Positions 35,001-44,947 are shown, counted from the first letter of the stretch. The stretch is DNA of 46,104 nucleotides from Ectopseudomonas oleovorans (GCF_003052605.1 NZ_QASO01000050.1:1-46104), one strand, 5' to 3'. Numbers and translations are program-made. Notes: generated by a model from the sequence alone, not told the origin.

Positions 35001-36923
35001 TTAGACGCGGAAGCGGCTGACCATGGCCTGCAACTGACCGCCCAGACGGGCTAGTTCGGCGCTGGAGGCAGCGGTTTCTTCGCTGGCGCTGGCAGTTTGT
35101 TCGGAGATGTCACGCACGCTGATCACGCTGCGGCTGATCTCCTCGGCCACGGCGCTCTGCTCTTCGGCGGCCGCCGCGATCTGCTGGTTCATCGACTGGA
35201 TGTTGGACACCGCCTGGGTGATGCTGGCCAGCGACACACCGGCCTTGCGGGTCAGCTCGACGCTGCTGTCGGTGATGTCGCGGCTGGTGCGCATCGCCGC
35301 TGCCACCTGCTGAGTACCACTCTGCAAGCCGGCGATCAGCGCTTCGATTTCCTCGGTGGACTTCTGCGTACGCTGGGCCAAGCCGCGCACTTCATCGGCC
35401 ACCACGGCAAACCCACGACCGGCCTCACCGGCCCGCGCCGCCTCGATGGCAGCGTTGAGCGCCAGCAGGTTGGTCTGCTCGGCCACCGACTTGATCACGT
35501 CCATCACGCTGCCGATCTTGTCGCTTTCCTGCTGCAGGCCAGTCATGGCCTCGGAGGAACGCCCCACTTCGGCAGCCAGACGCTCGATCTGCGACACCAC
35601 CTGAGCCACCACCTGATCACCCTGACGCGCTTCGGCATCGGCAGCGGTCGCGGCATCGGAGGCCTGCTCGGCATTGCGCGCCACTTCCTGCACGGTGGCG
35701 GACATTTCATGCATGGCCGTGGCCACCTGATCGGTTTCCTGGCGCTGATGATTGGCACCCGCGCTGGTCTGCTCGGTCACGGCGGAAAGCTGCTCGGCAG
35801 CGCTGGCGATCTGCGCCACGCCATCGCGAATGCCGCTGATCAGCTCTCGCAGGGTGCCGGCCATCTGCGCGATGCCCTGCTGCAACATGCCCAGCTCGTC
35901 ACGACGCGTGATGCGCGCCGACTCGGTCAGGTCGCCATCGGCAATACGCTGCACGGCGCCTAGGGTGTCCTGCAGCGGACGCGTGATCTGGCGCGTGATC
36001 AGCCAGGCTGCCAACACACCGAACAGCAGCGCCAGCAGCACGGCGATGATCTGCCAGGTGCGCGCCTCGGCGCTCTCGATGGCCAGACGCTCGATCTGGA
36101 ACTTGTACAGGGTGTCACTGATGCGGACGATCTCGGTCTGCTGGTCGGTCATTTCCTGACGGGTGCGGGCGATATCGGCCGTGGCGCCCTTGAACGCCTG
36201 CACGGTCTGCTCGAACTGCGCCAGGGCCGCCTCGATACGGCGTACGGCTTCTTGCTGGGTGCTACCAAAAACCTGCTCCAGGGTATCCAGGCTGGCACGG
36301 GCCATGGCGATACGCTCGGACAGCGCCTGTTCGATTTGGGCATCGGGGGCGCTGTCATAACGTTCAAGCAGATAGCGCAGGCGCAACAATTCGCCATGCG
36401 TAGCGGTCAGCGCCTGCAGTTGCGGGAAGCGATTGGCGTCGTATTCCGGCAGCTGTTCGATACTGCGCCGCATCGTGGCCAGCAGCTCACTCAATTGCTG
36501 GTCTTCGACAGCGACCTGATCACGCACCTTGGCCGCTACTGCGTAGGCGGCGCGCATGCCGGCCAGAGAGCGCTGGTAGTCCTGGTTATAGCGGTCCTGC
36601 TCCTGCAGCAGCTTGACGTTCACTGGATTGGTGAAGGTGCCGAGCAATTTTTTCTGCTGCTGCAGATAGATGTCGAGGTTGGTCAGCAAACGCTCGGTGC
36701 TGGGGGCATCGCCCTTGGCCAGCATGAACTGCAGACGGGCGATCCGCAGATTGGTCAGCGTGGCGTTCAGTTGCGTAATTTCGCTCATCCAGCTGCTGCG
36801 CTGGATAACGCTGCCCAGGCCGCTCCAGGCAGTCCAGGCCAGCGCCAGGGTCAACGCCAGCACCAGGCCGAAGCCGAGAGCAAGCTTGCGGGTCACGCTG
36901 AGATTAGCGAACCAGGTGTTCAT
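35001..36923 (-). CDS. Methyl-accepting chemotaxis protein with large helical sensor domain
   Basis: A 640-residue chemoreceptor: TM1 (about 12-32), a periplasmic all-helical domain of about 255 residues, TM2 (about 288-310), HAMP (about 311-365) and a full signalling domain. The conserved tip [38 protein letters not shown] is present. The sensor length suggests a helical bimodular (HBM) domain as in McpS, which binds TCA-cycle acids; this is inference from size and predicted helices. The C-terminus ends FRV without a CheR-binding pentapeptide. The RBS is part of a 12-bp inverted repeat (see 36924-36970). It is not in an operon with zwf genes. Confidence 0.9.
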   Translation of the reverse strand: MNTWFANLSVTRKLALGFGLVLALTLALAWTAWSGLGSVIQRSSWMSEITQLNATLTNLRIARLQFMLAKGDAPSTERLLTNLDIYLQQQKKLLGTFTNPVNVKLLQEQDRYNQDYQRSLAGMRAAYAVAAKVRDQVAVEDQQLSELLATMRRSIEQLPEYDANRFPQLQALTATHGELLRLRYLLERYDSAPDAQIEQALSERIAMARASLDTLEQVFGSTQQEAVRRIEAALAQFEQTVQAFKGATADIARTRQEMTDQQTEIVRISDTLYKFQIERLAIESAEARTWQIIAVLLALLFGVLAAWLITRQITRPLQDTLGAVQRIADGDLTESARITRRDELGMLQQGIAQMAGTLRELISGIRDGVAQIASAAEQLSAVTEQTSAGANHQRQETDQVATAMHEMSATVQEVARNAEQASDAATAADAEARQGDQVVAQVVSQIERLAAEVGRSSEAMTGLQQESDKIGSVMDVIKSVAEQTNLLALNAAIEAARAGEAGRGFAVVADEVRGLAQRTQKSTEEIEALIAGLQSGTQQVAAAMRTSRDITDSSVELTRKAGVSLASITQAVSNIQSMNQQIAAAAEEQSAVAEEISRSVISVRDISEQTASASEETAASSAELARLGGQLQAMVSRFRV

Positions 36924-36970
36924 AAAAATTCTCCAACTGCGGATGTTTCAGGTTTAGCTGGAGAATTTTT
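36924..36970 (-). promoter_or_regulatory. RBS-sequestering inverted repeat before the chemoreceptor
   Basis: AAAAATTCTCCA (36924-36935) and TGGAGAATTTTT (36959-36970) are perfectly complementary, 12 bp with a 23-base spacer. In the minus-strand mRNA the arm next to the start codon contains TGGAG, the presumed Shine-Dalgarno. As an alternative, the plus strand reads like a terminator (hairpin then T8), but no plus-strand gene precedes it. Confidence 0.55.
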
Positions 36971-37064
36971 TTTATTGACGCCAGCACAATGACATTACCT
37001 GACGTCACAGGCGTCCAACGCGGCACAGATTTTAAGTCGATCCGACAATCGGCAGCGACGCGTT

Positions 37065-37736
37065 TCAGTCCAACAGCTGCAGTGCCTCGGCGCTGCATTG
37101 CTGGATACGCGCCCAGTCGCTGTTTTCCACCCATTCGCGCTGGAACATCCAGGTACCGCCGACACACATGACGTTGGGCTGCGCCATGTAGCGCTGCAGG
37201 TTATCCAGGGTGATACCGCCGGTCGGGCAAAACCGCACGCCAGCGAACGGCCCGGCCAGCGCCTTGAGCGCCGCCACCCCGCCGCACACCTCGGCGGGGA
37301 ACAGCTTGAAGCGGCGATAGCCCAGGGCGTAGCCGATCATGATCTCCGACGCACTACTGATGCCCGGCAACAGTGGCAGCGGATTGTCCAGCGCGGCCAG
37401 CAGCAGCTCGCGGGTACTGCCCGGGGTGACGATGAACTGCGCCCCAGCATCCGTGGCGGCGGCCAGCATGTCCTCGTCCAGCACGGTGCCGGCACCGACA
37501 CACAGCTCAGGACGCTCGGCGCGCAGACGACGGATCGCCTCCAGGCCGTGCTCGGAACGCAGGGTCACCTCCAGCACGCGCAGGCCACCGGCAGCCAGCG
37601 CATCGGCCAGCGGCAGGATGTCCGCCTCACGGGCGATGGTGATCACCGGCATGATCCGTGCCTGGGCGCAGATGCGGTCGATCTCGGCGATTTTGTCGGC
37701 CATGCGCGCGCGCTGGCCTTGGTCGAGGCTGGTCAT
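37065..37736 (-). CDS. eda: KDPG aldolase
   Basis: Splits 2-keto-3-deoxy-6-phosphogluconate into pyruvate and glyceraldehyde-3-phosphate, the last step of the Entner-Doudoroff pathway. The protein has 223 residues. Schiff-base Lys144 lies in FKLFPAEVCGG; the catalytic Glu region VLEVTLRSEHG and CVGAGTVL are present, and GITLDNLQRYMAQPNVMCVGGTWM closes the barrel. The start at 37736 is one base after the pgl stop, so translation is coupled; the frame is open further up but overlaps pgl. Third gene of zwf-pgl-eda. Confidence 0.94.
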   Translation of the reverse strand: MTSLDQGQRARMADKIAEIDRICAQARIMPVITIAREADILPLADALAAGGLRVLEVTLRSEHGLEAIRRLRAERPELCVGAGTVLDEDMLAAATDAGAQFIVTPGSTRELLLAALDNPLPLLPGISSASEIMIGYALGYRRFKLFPAEVCGGVAALKALAGPFAGVRFCPTGGITLDNLQRYMAQPNVMCVGGTWMFQREWVENSDWARIQQCSAEALQLLD

Positions 37737-37737
37737 G

Positions 37738-38451
37738 TCAGGGGCACCAATAGATTTCGAGAGGGGAATGCAGGAAGGCGCGGATCGGCATGCGCGCCAC
37801 CTCGCCGGGCGCCAGCGCCTCGGCCAGGGTGGCCAGCTTGGCCTGGCCCTGGATCGCAAGCAGCGGCAGGCGCGCGCCGGCCAGCAGCGGCAGGGTCAGG
37901 GTCAGGCGCTGTGCGGGCTGGCTCGGCGCCTGCATCGGCAATACCCGGCGCGAGCAGTCGGCGCGTAGCGCCAGATCGAGATTGGGGCTGTCCGGGAACA
38001 ACGAGGCGGTGTGGCCGTCGTCGCCCATGCCGAGCACCAGCACGTCGATCGGCGGCAGTTCGGCAAAGGCCGCATCGGCCAACTCGGCCGCCTGCTCCAG
38101 GCTACCGGCGACCCGGTACAGGCCGAGGAACTTCGCCTCGGAGGCCGCGCCACGCAGCAGATGACGGCGCACCAGCGCCTCGTTGCTGCTGGCGTGATTG
38201 ACCGGCACCCAACGCTCGTCGGCCAGGCTGACCCGCACCTGCGCCCAGGGCAGATCCTGCTGCGCCAGCGCCTCGAAGAACGACACCGGACTGCGCCCGC
38301 CGGACACCACCAGGGTCGCCTGACCGCGAACGGCGATGGCCTCACGCAAGGCATCAGCCACGCGCACGGCCAGCGCCTGAGCCATTGGTCCGGCAGCGTC
38401 ATGCGTACAGGCCCGGACGCCTGGCGGCAGTTGCAGTTCAGAGATCGCCAT
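37738..38451 (-). CDS. pgl: 6-phosphogluconolactonase
   Basis: Hydrolyses 6-phosphogluconolactone to 6-phosphogluconate. The 237-residue protein is of the NagB/DevB-type Pgl family. It has [17 protein letters not shown] (phosphate loop), [26 protein letters not shown] and [17 protein letters not shown] with the catalytic His. The start at 38451 is supported by AGGAG seven bases upstream and overlaps the zwf end by 14 bases; the frame is open to 38469. Middle gene of the HexR-controlled operon. Confidence 0.94.
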   Translation of the reverse strand: MAISELQLPPGVRACTHDAAGPMAQALAVRVADALREAIAVRGQATLVVSGGRSPVSFFEALAQQDLPWAQVRVSLADERWVPVNHASSNEALVRRHLLRGAASEAKFLGLYRVAGSLEQAAELADAAFAELPPIDVLVLGMGDDGHTASLFPDSPNLDLALRADCSRRVLPMQAPSQPAQRLTLTLPLLAGARLPLLAIQGQAKLATLAEALAPGEVARMPIRAFLHSPLEIYWCP

Positions 38452-39907
38452 ACCAGCTCCTGCCATCACGGGTGATCAAGGCAACCGACGCCATCGGGCC
38501 CCAACTACCGGCGGTATAGGGTTTCGGCGCCTCGCCGAGCTGCTTCCAGCCGGCGATCAGCTGATCGCACCACTGCCAGGCATATTCGATTTCGTCCTTG
38601 CGCACGAACAGGTTCTGGTTGCCGCGCATCACTTCCAGCAGCAGACGTTCGTAGGCATCGGGGATGCGCGCGCTGCGGTAGGTATCGGAAAAACTCAGTT
38701 GCAGCGGACCACTGCGTAGCTGCATGCCCTTGTCCAGGCCCTGATCCTTGGTCAGCACCTGCAGGGCGATACCCTCGTCCGGCTGCAGGCGGATGATCAG
38801 CTTGTTGCCGATCAGCTGGCGTTGCTCCGGGGCGAAGATGTAGTGCGGCGGCGCCTTGAAGTGGATGACGATCTGCGACAGCTTCTGCGGCATGCGCTTG
38901 CCGGTGCGCAGGTAGAACGCCACGCCGGCCCAGCGCCAGTTGCGGATGTCGGCACGCAGGGCGACGAAGGTTTCGGTGTCGCTCTGAGTGTTGGAATTCT
39001 CTTCTTCCAGATAGCCGGGCACCGGCCGACCGTCGCTGCTGCCGGCCACGTACTGGCCGCGCACCACGCGCTGGCCAAGCTGTTCGGCGCTGATCGGCTC
39101 CAGAGCCTTGAGCACCTTGACCTTCTCGTCGCGGATGCTGTCGGCGGACAGGTCGCTGGGCGGGTCCATGGCGATCAGGCAGAGCAACTGCAGCAGGTGG
39201 TTCTGGATCATGTCGCGCAGCTGGCCGGCCTGGTCGAAATAGCCCCAACGCCCCTCGATGCCGACCTTCTCGGCCACGGTGAATTCCACGTGGGAGATGT
39301 GGTTCTGGTTCCACTGGGTTTCAAACAGGCTGTTGGCGAAGCGCAGGGCGATCAGGTTCTGCACCGTCTCCTTGCCCAGGTAATGGTCGATGCGATAGAC
39401 GCGGTTCTCCGCGAACACCTGCGCCACCGCATCGTTCACCGCACGCGAAGAGGCCAGGTCGTGGCCGATGGGCTTTTCCAGCACCACCCGGCAGCGCTCG
39501 GCCAGGCCCACCGCGGCCAGGTTGGCGCAGATGCCGCCATATACCGAGGCTGGCGTGGCGAAGTAGGCGATCAACTGATCCTGCGGGCTGACCTGCTCGA
39601 GCAGCGCCGAGTAGTCCTCGGCCTTGAGAAAGTCCATGGTCAGGTAGCTCAGACGCGCCAGGAACCGCGCCATGTCGGTTTCCGTCAGCTCCTTGGCTGG
39701 CACATGCAGGCGCAACGCCTGCTCGATGGCACGCAGGTGGTCGCTCGGCTCGCCCGCTTCACGGGCCAGGGCGAGAATGCGCGTGGCATCGTGTAGCAAA
39801 CCAGCGCGATCAAGCTGGTAAAGCGCGGGAAACAACTTGCGCAAGGCCAGATCGCCCAGCGCTCCGAACAAGGCAAAGGTGCAGGATTCAAGCTTTATCG
39901 CGGGCAT
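38438..39907 (-). CDS. zwf: Glucose-6-phosphate 1-dehydrogenase
   Basis: Oxidises glucose-6-phosphate to 6-phosphogluconolactone with NADP or NAD. The protein has 489 residues. N-terminal cofactor motif [15 protein letters not shown] (about 14-28), substrate motif [14 protein letters not shown] with the catalytic His near residue 180, and the EKPIGHD segment are all seen. The start at 39907 (MPAIKLESC) is taken by analogy with other Pseudomonas Zwf; ATG 39934 is possible. A perfect HexR palindrome lies 65-85 bases upstream in the region shared with divergent hexR. First of zwf-pgl-eda. Confidence 0.95.
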   Translation of the reverse strand: MPAIKLESCTFALFGALGDLALRKLFPALYQLDRAGLLHDATRILALAREAGEPSDHLRAIEQALRLHVPAKELTETDMARFLARLSYLTMDFLKAEDYSALLEQVSPQDQLIAYFATPASVYGGICANLAAVGLAERCRVVLEKPIGHDLASSRAVNDAVAQVFAENRVYRIDHYLGKETVQNLIALRFANSLFETQWNQNHISHVEFTVAEKVGIEGRWGYFDQAGQLRDMIQNHLLQLLCLIAMDPPSDLSADSIRDEKVKVLKALEPISAEQLGQRVVRGQYVAGSSDGRPVPGYLEEENSNTQSDTETFVALRADIRNWRWAGVAFYLRTGKRMPQKLSQIVIHFKAPPHYIFAPEQRQLIGNKLIIRLQPDEGIALQVLTKDQGLDKGMQLRSGPLQLSFSDTYRSARIPDAYERLLLEVMRGNQNLFVRKDEIEYAWQWCDQLIAGWKQLGEAPKPYTAGSWGPMASVALITRDGRSWYGDL

Positions 39908-39971
39908 GGAGTTTGTTCTTTTATCAAGATGCACTAGAAATACCGGGTGATACTGCTTTTATCAAGGAAAA

Positions 39972-39992
39972 ATGTTGTGATAGCAACAACAT
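39972..39992. promoter_or_regulatory. HexR operator between zwf and hexR
   Basis: ATGTTGT-GATAGCA-ACAACAT is a perfect 7-bp-arm palindrome with the TTGT-N7-ACAA core at 39975-39989. HexR is known to bind such a site upstream of zwf and to release it when KDPG accumulates. Confidence 0.85.
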
Positions 39993-40110
39993 CATTCACT
40001 GCATCCGATAAGTCAGTGGTGACCTTGAGGCGGCATCAGTAGGATAGGCCGGTTGTTTTACCGCCCATCGCCTGTCGCCAAGCCCGTTCAACCGCCTGTT
40101 AGGAGCCCTT

Positions 40111-40980
40111 ATGGACCGCGTGCGCAACCTGCTGGAACAGATCCAGAGCCGCCTGGACGACCTGAACAAGGCCGAACGCAAGGTCGCCGAAGTGATCCTG
40201 CACGACCCGCAGCAGGCCACGCGCTTCAGCATCGCCGCACTGGCCCAGGCGGCGGGTGTCAGCGAGCCGACGGTCAACCGTTTCTGCCGCTCCTTCGGTG
40301 CCAACGGCTACCCGGAACTGAAGATGCAGCTGGCGCAGAGCCTGGCCAGCGGCGCCGCCTACGTCAGCCGTGCGGTATCGGCCGACGACGGCCCCGAGGC
40401 CTACACGCGGAAGATCTTCGGCAGCACCATCGCCTCGCTAGATACCGCCTGCCAGAGCCTCGATGCGCAGCTGGTCAGCCGCGCCGTCGACCTGTTGATC
40501 CAGGCGCGGCAGATCCACTTCTTCGGCCTCGGCGCCTCGGCCTCGGTGGCGCTGGACGCGCAGCACAAGTTCTTCCGCTTCAACCTGGCGGTGTCGGCGC
40601 ATTCCGACGTGCTGATGCAGCGCATGATCGCCTCGGTGGCGCACACCGGCGATCTGTTCGTGATCATTTCCTATACCGGGCGCACCCGCGAACTGGTGGA
40701 GGTGGCACGCCTGGCGCGCGAGAACGGCGCCTCGGTGCTCGGCCTCACCGCTGCCGGCTCGCCGCTGGCCAGGGCCAGCACCCTGAGCCTGGACATTCCA
40801 CTGCCGGAAGACACCGACATCTACATGCCGATGACCTCGCGCATCATCCAGCTCACCGTGCTCGACGTACTCGCCACCGGCGTTACCCTGCGCCGTGGCG
40901 TGGACTTCCAGCCGCACCTGCGCAGGATCAAGGAGAGCCTGACCGCCAGCCGTTATCCGGCGGATGAAGAGCCGCTCTAG
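40111..40980 (+). CDS. hexR: HexR, RpiR-family repressor of glucose catabolism
   Basis: A 289-residue regulator. An N-terminal RpiR helix-turn-helix (about 1-77, [41 protein letters not shown]) is joined to a SIS sugar-phosphate domain (about 120-260, [50 protein letters not shown]). It senses KDPG and represses zwf-pgl-eda, edd, glk and gap in pseudomonads. Divergent from zwf around the palindrome at 39972. TTAGGAG is eight bases before the ATG. In this window its likely targets are zwf and the distant glk at 1872. Confidence 0.94.
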   Translation: MDRVRNLLEQIQSRLDDLNKAERKVAEVILHDPQQATRFSIAALAQAAGVSEPTVNRFCRSFGANGYPELKMQLAQSLASGAAYVSRAVSADDGPEAYTRKIFGSTIASLDTACQSLDAQLVSRAVDLLIQARQIHFFGLGASASVALDAQHKFFRFNLAVSAHSDVLMQRMIASVAHTGDLFVIISYTGRTRELVEVARLARENGASVLGLTAAGSPLARASTLSLDIPLPEDTDIYMPMTSRIIQLTVLDVLATGVTLRRGVDFQPHLRRIKESLTASRYPADEEPL

Positions 40981-40987
40981 GGCTTTT

Positions 40988-41061
40988 GTAGGAGCCCGCT
41001 TGCTGGCGATCGGTTCTATCGACATTCCTTGGAAAAGCATCGCCGGCAAGCCGGCTCCTAC
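40988..41061. repeat. GTAGGAG-type REP after hexR
   Basis: GTAGGAGCCCGCTTGCTGGCGATC faces GCATCGCCGGCAAGCCGGCTCCTAC, seven bases past the hexR stop. Confidence 0.85.
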
Positions 41062-41127
41062 AGTTCTGGTGCGCTGGACGCTTCTGGTAGGCTTGCCGGC
41101 TTTTCCGAACCTGCCAGGAAATCTGCC

Positions 41128-42075
41128 ATGCAAGCACTGATCGCCCTCAGCCGTTTTATCGGCAACACCTTCGCCGTCTGGGTGTTGCTGTTCGCCGTCA
41201 TGGCCTTCTTCCAACCCAGCTGGTTCCTGCCACTGACCGCCTGGATCGTCCCGCTGCTCGGGCTGATCATGTTCGGCATGGGCCTGACCCTCAAGGGCGC
41301 GGACTTTCAGGAAGTCGCCCGTCGCCCGCTGGCCGTGCTGCTTGGCGTACTGGCCCAGTTCATCATCATGCCCAGCACAGCCTGGCTGCTGTGCCAGGTA
41401 TTCGCGCTGCCGCCGGAAATCGCCGTGGGCGTGATTCTGGTCGGCTGCTGCCCGGGCGGCACCGCCTCCAACGTGATCACCTGGTTCGCCCGTGGCGACC
41501 TGGCGCTGTCGGTGTCGATCACCGCCGTCACCACCCTGCTCGCCCCGCTCGTGACCCCGGCACTGATCTGGCTGCTGGCCTCGGAGTGGCTGCCGGTGTC
41601 CTTCAACGCCATGTTCATCTCCATCCTCAAGATGGTGCTGCTGCCCATCGCCCTAGGCCTGATCGCCCAGCGCCTGCTCGGCGAGCGGGTGAAGACCGCG
41701 GTCGAGGTGCTGCCGCTGATTTCCGTGGTGAGCATCGTCGCCATCGTCGCTGCGGTCGTCGCCGCCAGCCAGGGCAAGATCGCCGAATCCGGCCTGCTGA
41801 TTATGGCCGTGGTGATGCTGCACAACGGCATCGGCCTGGGCCTGGGTTACCTGGCCGGGCGCCTGTTCGGCATGTCGCTGGCGCAGCGCAAGACGCTGTC
41901 CATCGAAGTCGGCATGCAGAACTCCGGCCTCGGCGCCGCCCTGGCCAGCGCCCACTTCAGCCCGCTGGCCGCCGTGCCCAGCGCCTTGTTCAGCGTCTGG
42001 CACAACCTGTCCGGCCCGCTGCTGGCGACCATTTATCGTCGAATGAGTCAGGATTCAGAGAAAAGTTCCAGCTGA
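41128..42075 (+). CDS. Bile acid:sodium symporter family (BASS) transporter
   Basis: A 315-residue membrane protein with nine to ten predicted helices and the BASS family pattern: FGMGLTLKGADFQEVARRP, VGCCPGGTASNVITWFARGDLALSVSITAVTTLLAP (crossover motif) and EVGMQNSGLGAALASAHFSP (second crossover). Bacterial members move organic acids or pantothenate-like compounds with sodium; the substrate is not known here. CAGGAA lies about 8 bases upstream of ATG 41128; the frame is open through the preceding REP and that part is not coding. It may end before the riboswitch without a terminator. Confidence 0.88.
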   Translation: MQALIALSRFIGNTFAVWVLLFAVMAFFQPSWFLPLTAWIVPLLGLIMFGMGLTLKGADFQEVARRPLAVLLGVLAQFIIMPSTAWLLCQVFALPPEIAVGVILVGCCPGGTASNVITWFARGDLALSVSITAVTTLLAPLVTPALIWLLASEWLPVSFNAMFISILKMVLLPIALGLIAQRLLGERVKTAVEVLPLISVVSIVAIVAAVVAASQGKIAESGLLIMAVVMLHNGIGLGLGYLAGRLFGMSLAQRKTLSIEVGMQNSGLGAALASAHFSPLAAVPSALFSVWHNLSGPLLATIYRRMSQDSEKSSS

Positions 42076-42142
42076 ATCAACAAGTTCCGCTGATCTGGGG
42101 CGCCTTGCCCCGAGCTCGTCAATGTGCACAATAATGGCGCAC

Positions 42143-42197
42143 GCGAGGACGACCTCCGCACCCTGAACTCAGGGTGACCCACCCGGGGACGGCCCCT
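42143..42197 (+). promoter_or_regulatory. Guanidine-II (mini-ykkC) riboswitch
   Basis: Two short hairpins with ACGR tetraloops: GAGG-ACGA-CCTC (42145-42156) and GGGG-ACGG-CCCC (42185-42196). The linker has its own small hairpin (ACCCTGA/TCAGGGT, 42160-42175). The RBS GGAGGT (42211-42216) of the SMR gene follows closely, fitting translational control by guanidine. Confidence 0.88.
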
Positions 42198-42221
42198 TTC
42201 AGGGCTCACTGGAGGTTAGCT

Positions 42222-42536
42222 ATGTCCTGGATCATTCTGCTGCTCGCCGGCCTGTTCGAGGTCGGCTGGGCCATCGGCCTGAAATACACCGAAGGCTTCA
42301 CCCGTCCCCTGCCAACGCTGCTGACCGTCTGCGCCATGCTGGTCAGCCTGGCCCTGCTCGGCCTGGCCATGAAGGAACTGCCGCTGGGCACCGCCTACGC
42401 CATCTGGACCGGCGTCGGCGCCGTGGGCACGGTGATCGCCGGCATCATCCTGTTCGGCGAATCCATGGCCCTGCTGCGCCTGGCCAGCGTGGCGCTGATC
42501 GTCTGTGGGTTGATCGGGCTCAAGATGAGCCATTGA
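42222..42536 (+). CDS. sugE: SMR-family guanidinium exporter (SugE/Gdx)
   Basis: A small multidrug-resistance protein of 104 residues with four membrane helices. The essential Glu is residue 13 in [21 protein letters not shown], and [26 protein letters not shown] is the family signature. The Gdx subtype exports guanidinium in exchange for protons, and the upstream guanidine-II riboswitch supports that role over broad quaternary ammonium export. The start at 42222 follows a strong GGAGGT; the in-frame ATG at 42174 lies within the riboswitch and is rejected. Confidence 0.93.
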   Translation: MSWIILLLAGLFEVGWAIGLKYTEGFTRPLPTLLTVCAMLVSLALLGLAMKELPLGTAYAIWTGVGAVGTVIAGIILFGESMALLRLASVALIVCGLIGLKMSH

Positions 42537-42556
42537 GAAAGCAGGAACCCAGCTTC

Positions 42557-42601
42557 GTGGGAGCGGCTTCAGCCGCGATTCGCCGCTAAAGCGCCTCCCA
42601 C
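42557..42601. repeat. GTGGGAG-type REP
   Basis: GTGGGAGCGGCTTCAGCCGCG with GCGCCTCCCAC forms a compact palindrome between convergent sugE and the acyltransferase fusion gene. Confidence 0.75.
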
Positions 42602-42611
42602 ATGATTCAAA

Positions 42612-44486
42612 TCAACGCCAATCCCCACGCAACTCGGCCACCTGCACCTGCAACGCCTCGCGCTTGGCCTGCTCCGGCGCAATCGGCGTTCCCGCCACCA
42701 GGCACACCCGCGACCACAGGCGCTTGAACAGCCCCTTGTGCGGATCGCGACTGAAGAAGCTGCCCCACAAGCCCTGCAGCGCCATGGGAATCACCGGCAC
42801 CGGATTCTCTTCGAGAATGCGCTCGACGCCCGACCTGAACTCGTCAAGCTCACCATCAGCAGTCAACTTGCCTTCGGGGAAGATGCACACCAGCTCGCCA
42901 TTGCGCAGGTACTCGGCGATCTTCTTGAACGCGGCGTCGTAGATCAGCAGATCCTCGTTGCGCCCGGCGATCGGCACCGTACCGGCGGTGCGGAAGATGA
43001 AGTTGAGCACCGGCAGGTCGTAGATCTTGTAGTACATGACGAAGCGCACCGGCCGCCGCACCGCGCCACCGATCAGCAGCGCATCGACGAAGGACACGTG
43101 GTTGCACACCAGCACTGCCGGCCCCTCGTCGGGAATGGCGTCCAGGCCCTTGTGCTCGACCCGGTACATCGAATGCCCCAGCAGCCAGATGAGAAAGCGC
43201 ATGCTGAATTCGGGGACGATCTTGAAGATGTAGCTGTTGACCGCGATGTTCATCAGCGACACCACCAGAAACAGCTGCGGAATCGACAGCCCGGCGACGC
43301 TCAAGAACAGGATCGCAACGATGGCCGACGCCACCATGAACAGCGCATTGAGGATGTTGTTCGCCGCGATCACCCGCGCCCGCTCGTGCTCGGCGGTGCG
43401 CGACTGGATCAGCGCATACAGCGGCACGATATAAAAACCGCCGAACAGGCCGATGCCGAGGATGCAGCCGAGAATCCACCAGGCCTGGCCGTAGCCCAGC
43501 AGCGCCAGCCAGTCATGTGGCGCAGCGCCCTGCGGGAAGCCGCCGGAGAACCACCACAGCAGCATGCCGAACAGGGTCAGACCGATGGAGCCGAATGGCA
43601 CCAGACCAATCTCCACCTTGTGCCCGCTCATGCGCTCGCAAAGCATCGAGCCCAGACCGATACCCAGCGAAAATACGGTGAGAATCAGCGTCACCACGCT
43701 CTCATCACCGTACAGCCACTCCTTGGCGTAGGCCGGAATCTGCGTCAGATAGATCGCACCGAGAAACCAGAACCAGGAGTTGCCCACCAGCGAGCGCGAC
43801 ACCGCCGGACGCTGGCCCAGGCCAAGCTTCATGATGGCCCAGGACTGACGAAAGATGTTCCAGTCCAGCGGCAACTCAGGCATCGCCGCCGACGCCCTTG
43901 GAATACCCAGGCTGGCTAGGTAGCCAAGCAGCGCCACAGCCACCACCGAACCGGCGACGATGGGCGCATAACTGCTGCTGGCCATCATGATCCCGGCGCC
44001 GATGGTGCCAGCCAGAATCGCCAGGAAGGTGCCCATTTCCACCAGGGCGTTGCCACCCACCAGCTCCTCTTCCTTCAGGTGCTGCGGCAGGATCGAATAC
44101 TTGACCGGGCCAAACAGCGCCGACTGCGTGCCCATGGCGAACAACACGACAAGCATCAGCGGCAGGTTGTCCAGCAGCACCCCGACGGCACCGGCGAGCA
44201 TGATCAGGATCTCGGCGAACTTGATCTTGCGAATCAGCGAGTCCTTGGCGAATTTCTCGCCGAACTGGCCACCGAGGGCGGAGAATAGAAAGAACGGCAG
44301 GATGAACAGCAAGGCGCAGAGGTTGACCAGCAGATCGCGGTCGGCGCCGGTGTTGAGCTTGAAGAGGATGGCGAGAATCAGCGACTGCTTGAAGATGTTG
44401 TCGTTGAAGGCGCCGAGCAATTGCGTCAGAAAAAACGGCAAGAAGCGCTTCTTGCCGAGCAAGGCGAATTGCGATTGTTGGGTCAT
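42612..44486 (-). CDS. LplT-like MFS fused to 1-acylglycerol-phosphate acyltransferase
   Basis: A 624-residue two-domain inner-membrane protein. The N-terminal part (about 1-410) is an MFS lysophospholipid flippase of the LplT type (FFLTQLLGAFNDNIFKQSLI, FAMGTQSALFGPVKYSILPQHLK). The C-terminal part (about 430-624) is a PlsC-type acyltransferase with NHVSFVDALL (HX4D), FPEGKLTADGELDEFRSG and PVIPMALQG. It probably imports and re-acylates lysophospholipids like the E. coli LplT-Aas pair, but the Aas acyl-ACP synthetase domain is absent. The start at 44486 has GAGGACC 8-14 bases upstream; the longer frame to 44735 is not family-like. Confidence 0.9.
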   Translation of the reverse strand: MTQQSQFALLGKKRFLPFFLTQLLGAFNDNIFKQSLILAILFKLNTGADRDLLVNLCALLFILPFFLFSALGGQFGEKFAKDSLIRKIKFAEILIMLAGAVGVLLDNLPLMLVVLFAMGTQSALFGPVKYSILPQHLKEEELVGGNALVEMGTFLAILAGTIGAGIMMASSSYAPIVAGSVVAVALLGYLASLGIPRASAAMPELPLDWNIFRQSWAIMKLGLGQRPAVSRSLVGNSWFWFLGAIYLTQIPAYAKEWLYGDESVVTLILTVFSLGIGLGSMLCERMSGHKVEIGLVPFGSIGLTLFGMLLWWFSGGFPQGAAPHDWLALLGYGQAWWILGCILGIGLFGGFYIVPLYALIQSRTAEHERARVIAANNILNALFMVASAIVAILFLSVAGLSIPQLFLVVSLMNIAVNSYIFKIVPEFSMRFLIWLLGHSMYRVEHKGLDAIPDEGPAVLVCNHVSFVDALLIGGAVRRPVRFVMYYKIYDLPVLNFIFRTAGTVPIAGRNEDLLIYDAAFKKIAEYLRNGELVCIFPEGKLTADGELDEFRSGVERILEENPVPVIPMALQGLWGSFFSRDPHKGLFKRLWSRVCLVAGTPIAPEQAKREALQVQVAELRGDWR

Positions 44487-44601
44487 CGTCCATGGTCCTC
44501 GCGGGAGTCGGTTTTTGCCCGCACAGGCATTTGACTGTAAATCCCCCCACGAAAGCCACAGGGCAAATGCGAACGCCTTGGCGATCACACGAAGGGGGAC
44601 C

Positions 44602-44666
44602 GTAGGGTGGATGTCGCTCTTTACATCCACCAGAGCGGTGGGTCGGTGAAGCGTGATCCACCTTAC
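44602..44666. repeat. GTAGGGTGGAT-type palindromic repeat
   Basis: GTAGGGTGGATGTCGCTC and GTGATCCACCTTAC face each other with an inner ATCCACC copy. It belongs to another common Pseudomonas intergenic family. It lies in the 461-base gap 44487-44947, which also holds the candidate sRNA. Confidence 0.65.
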
Positions 44667-44733
44667 GCAGCTCGAAATTGCACAGGCTGCGCCGCACTCG
44701 GGCAAACCTCGACCGCGCCGCCAAACGCAGCGC

Positions 44734-44765
44734 AAAAAAAACGGCAGCCCAATCGGGCTACCGTT
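44734..44765 (-). terminator. Strong intrinsic terminator of the candidate sRNA
   Basis: In the minus direction ACGGTAGCCC-GATT-GGGCTGCCGT is followed by eight T (A-run 44734-44741 on the plus strand). One bulged mismatch pair lies in the stem. No coding gene ends here. Confidence 0.85.
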
Positions 44766-44840
44766 CTCGAACTCGGAGAAAACGTCAGTGCCCTCGCACT
44801 GACTACAACCTCACCTGCACTCCCTGGGGAATGCTAGCGC
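44734..44840 (-). ncRNA. Candidate small RNA with three hairpins
   Basis: Upstream of the terminator, in the RNA sense, are GTCAGTGC-GAGG-GCACTGAC (44784-44803, perfect 8-bp stem) and TTCTC-CGAGTTC-GAGAA (44764-44780). A -10-like CTAGCAT in TGCGCTAGCATTCC (about 44830-44843) could start a transcript of about 100 nt; it has a sigma-S flavour. The promoter is weak evidence, while the structure and terminator are strong. No open frame with an RBS fits. I cannot assign it to a named family. Confidence 0.55.
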
Positions 44841-44947
44841 AGTCTGACAAAAGCCAGCCTCAGCGTCCGTTTAGCTTTGTTAACTGCCTGCAAAGAAATG
44901 TAAACGGCGGATGACTGCACGGTCCACGGCGCGGCACAATCGCGCCC

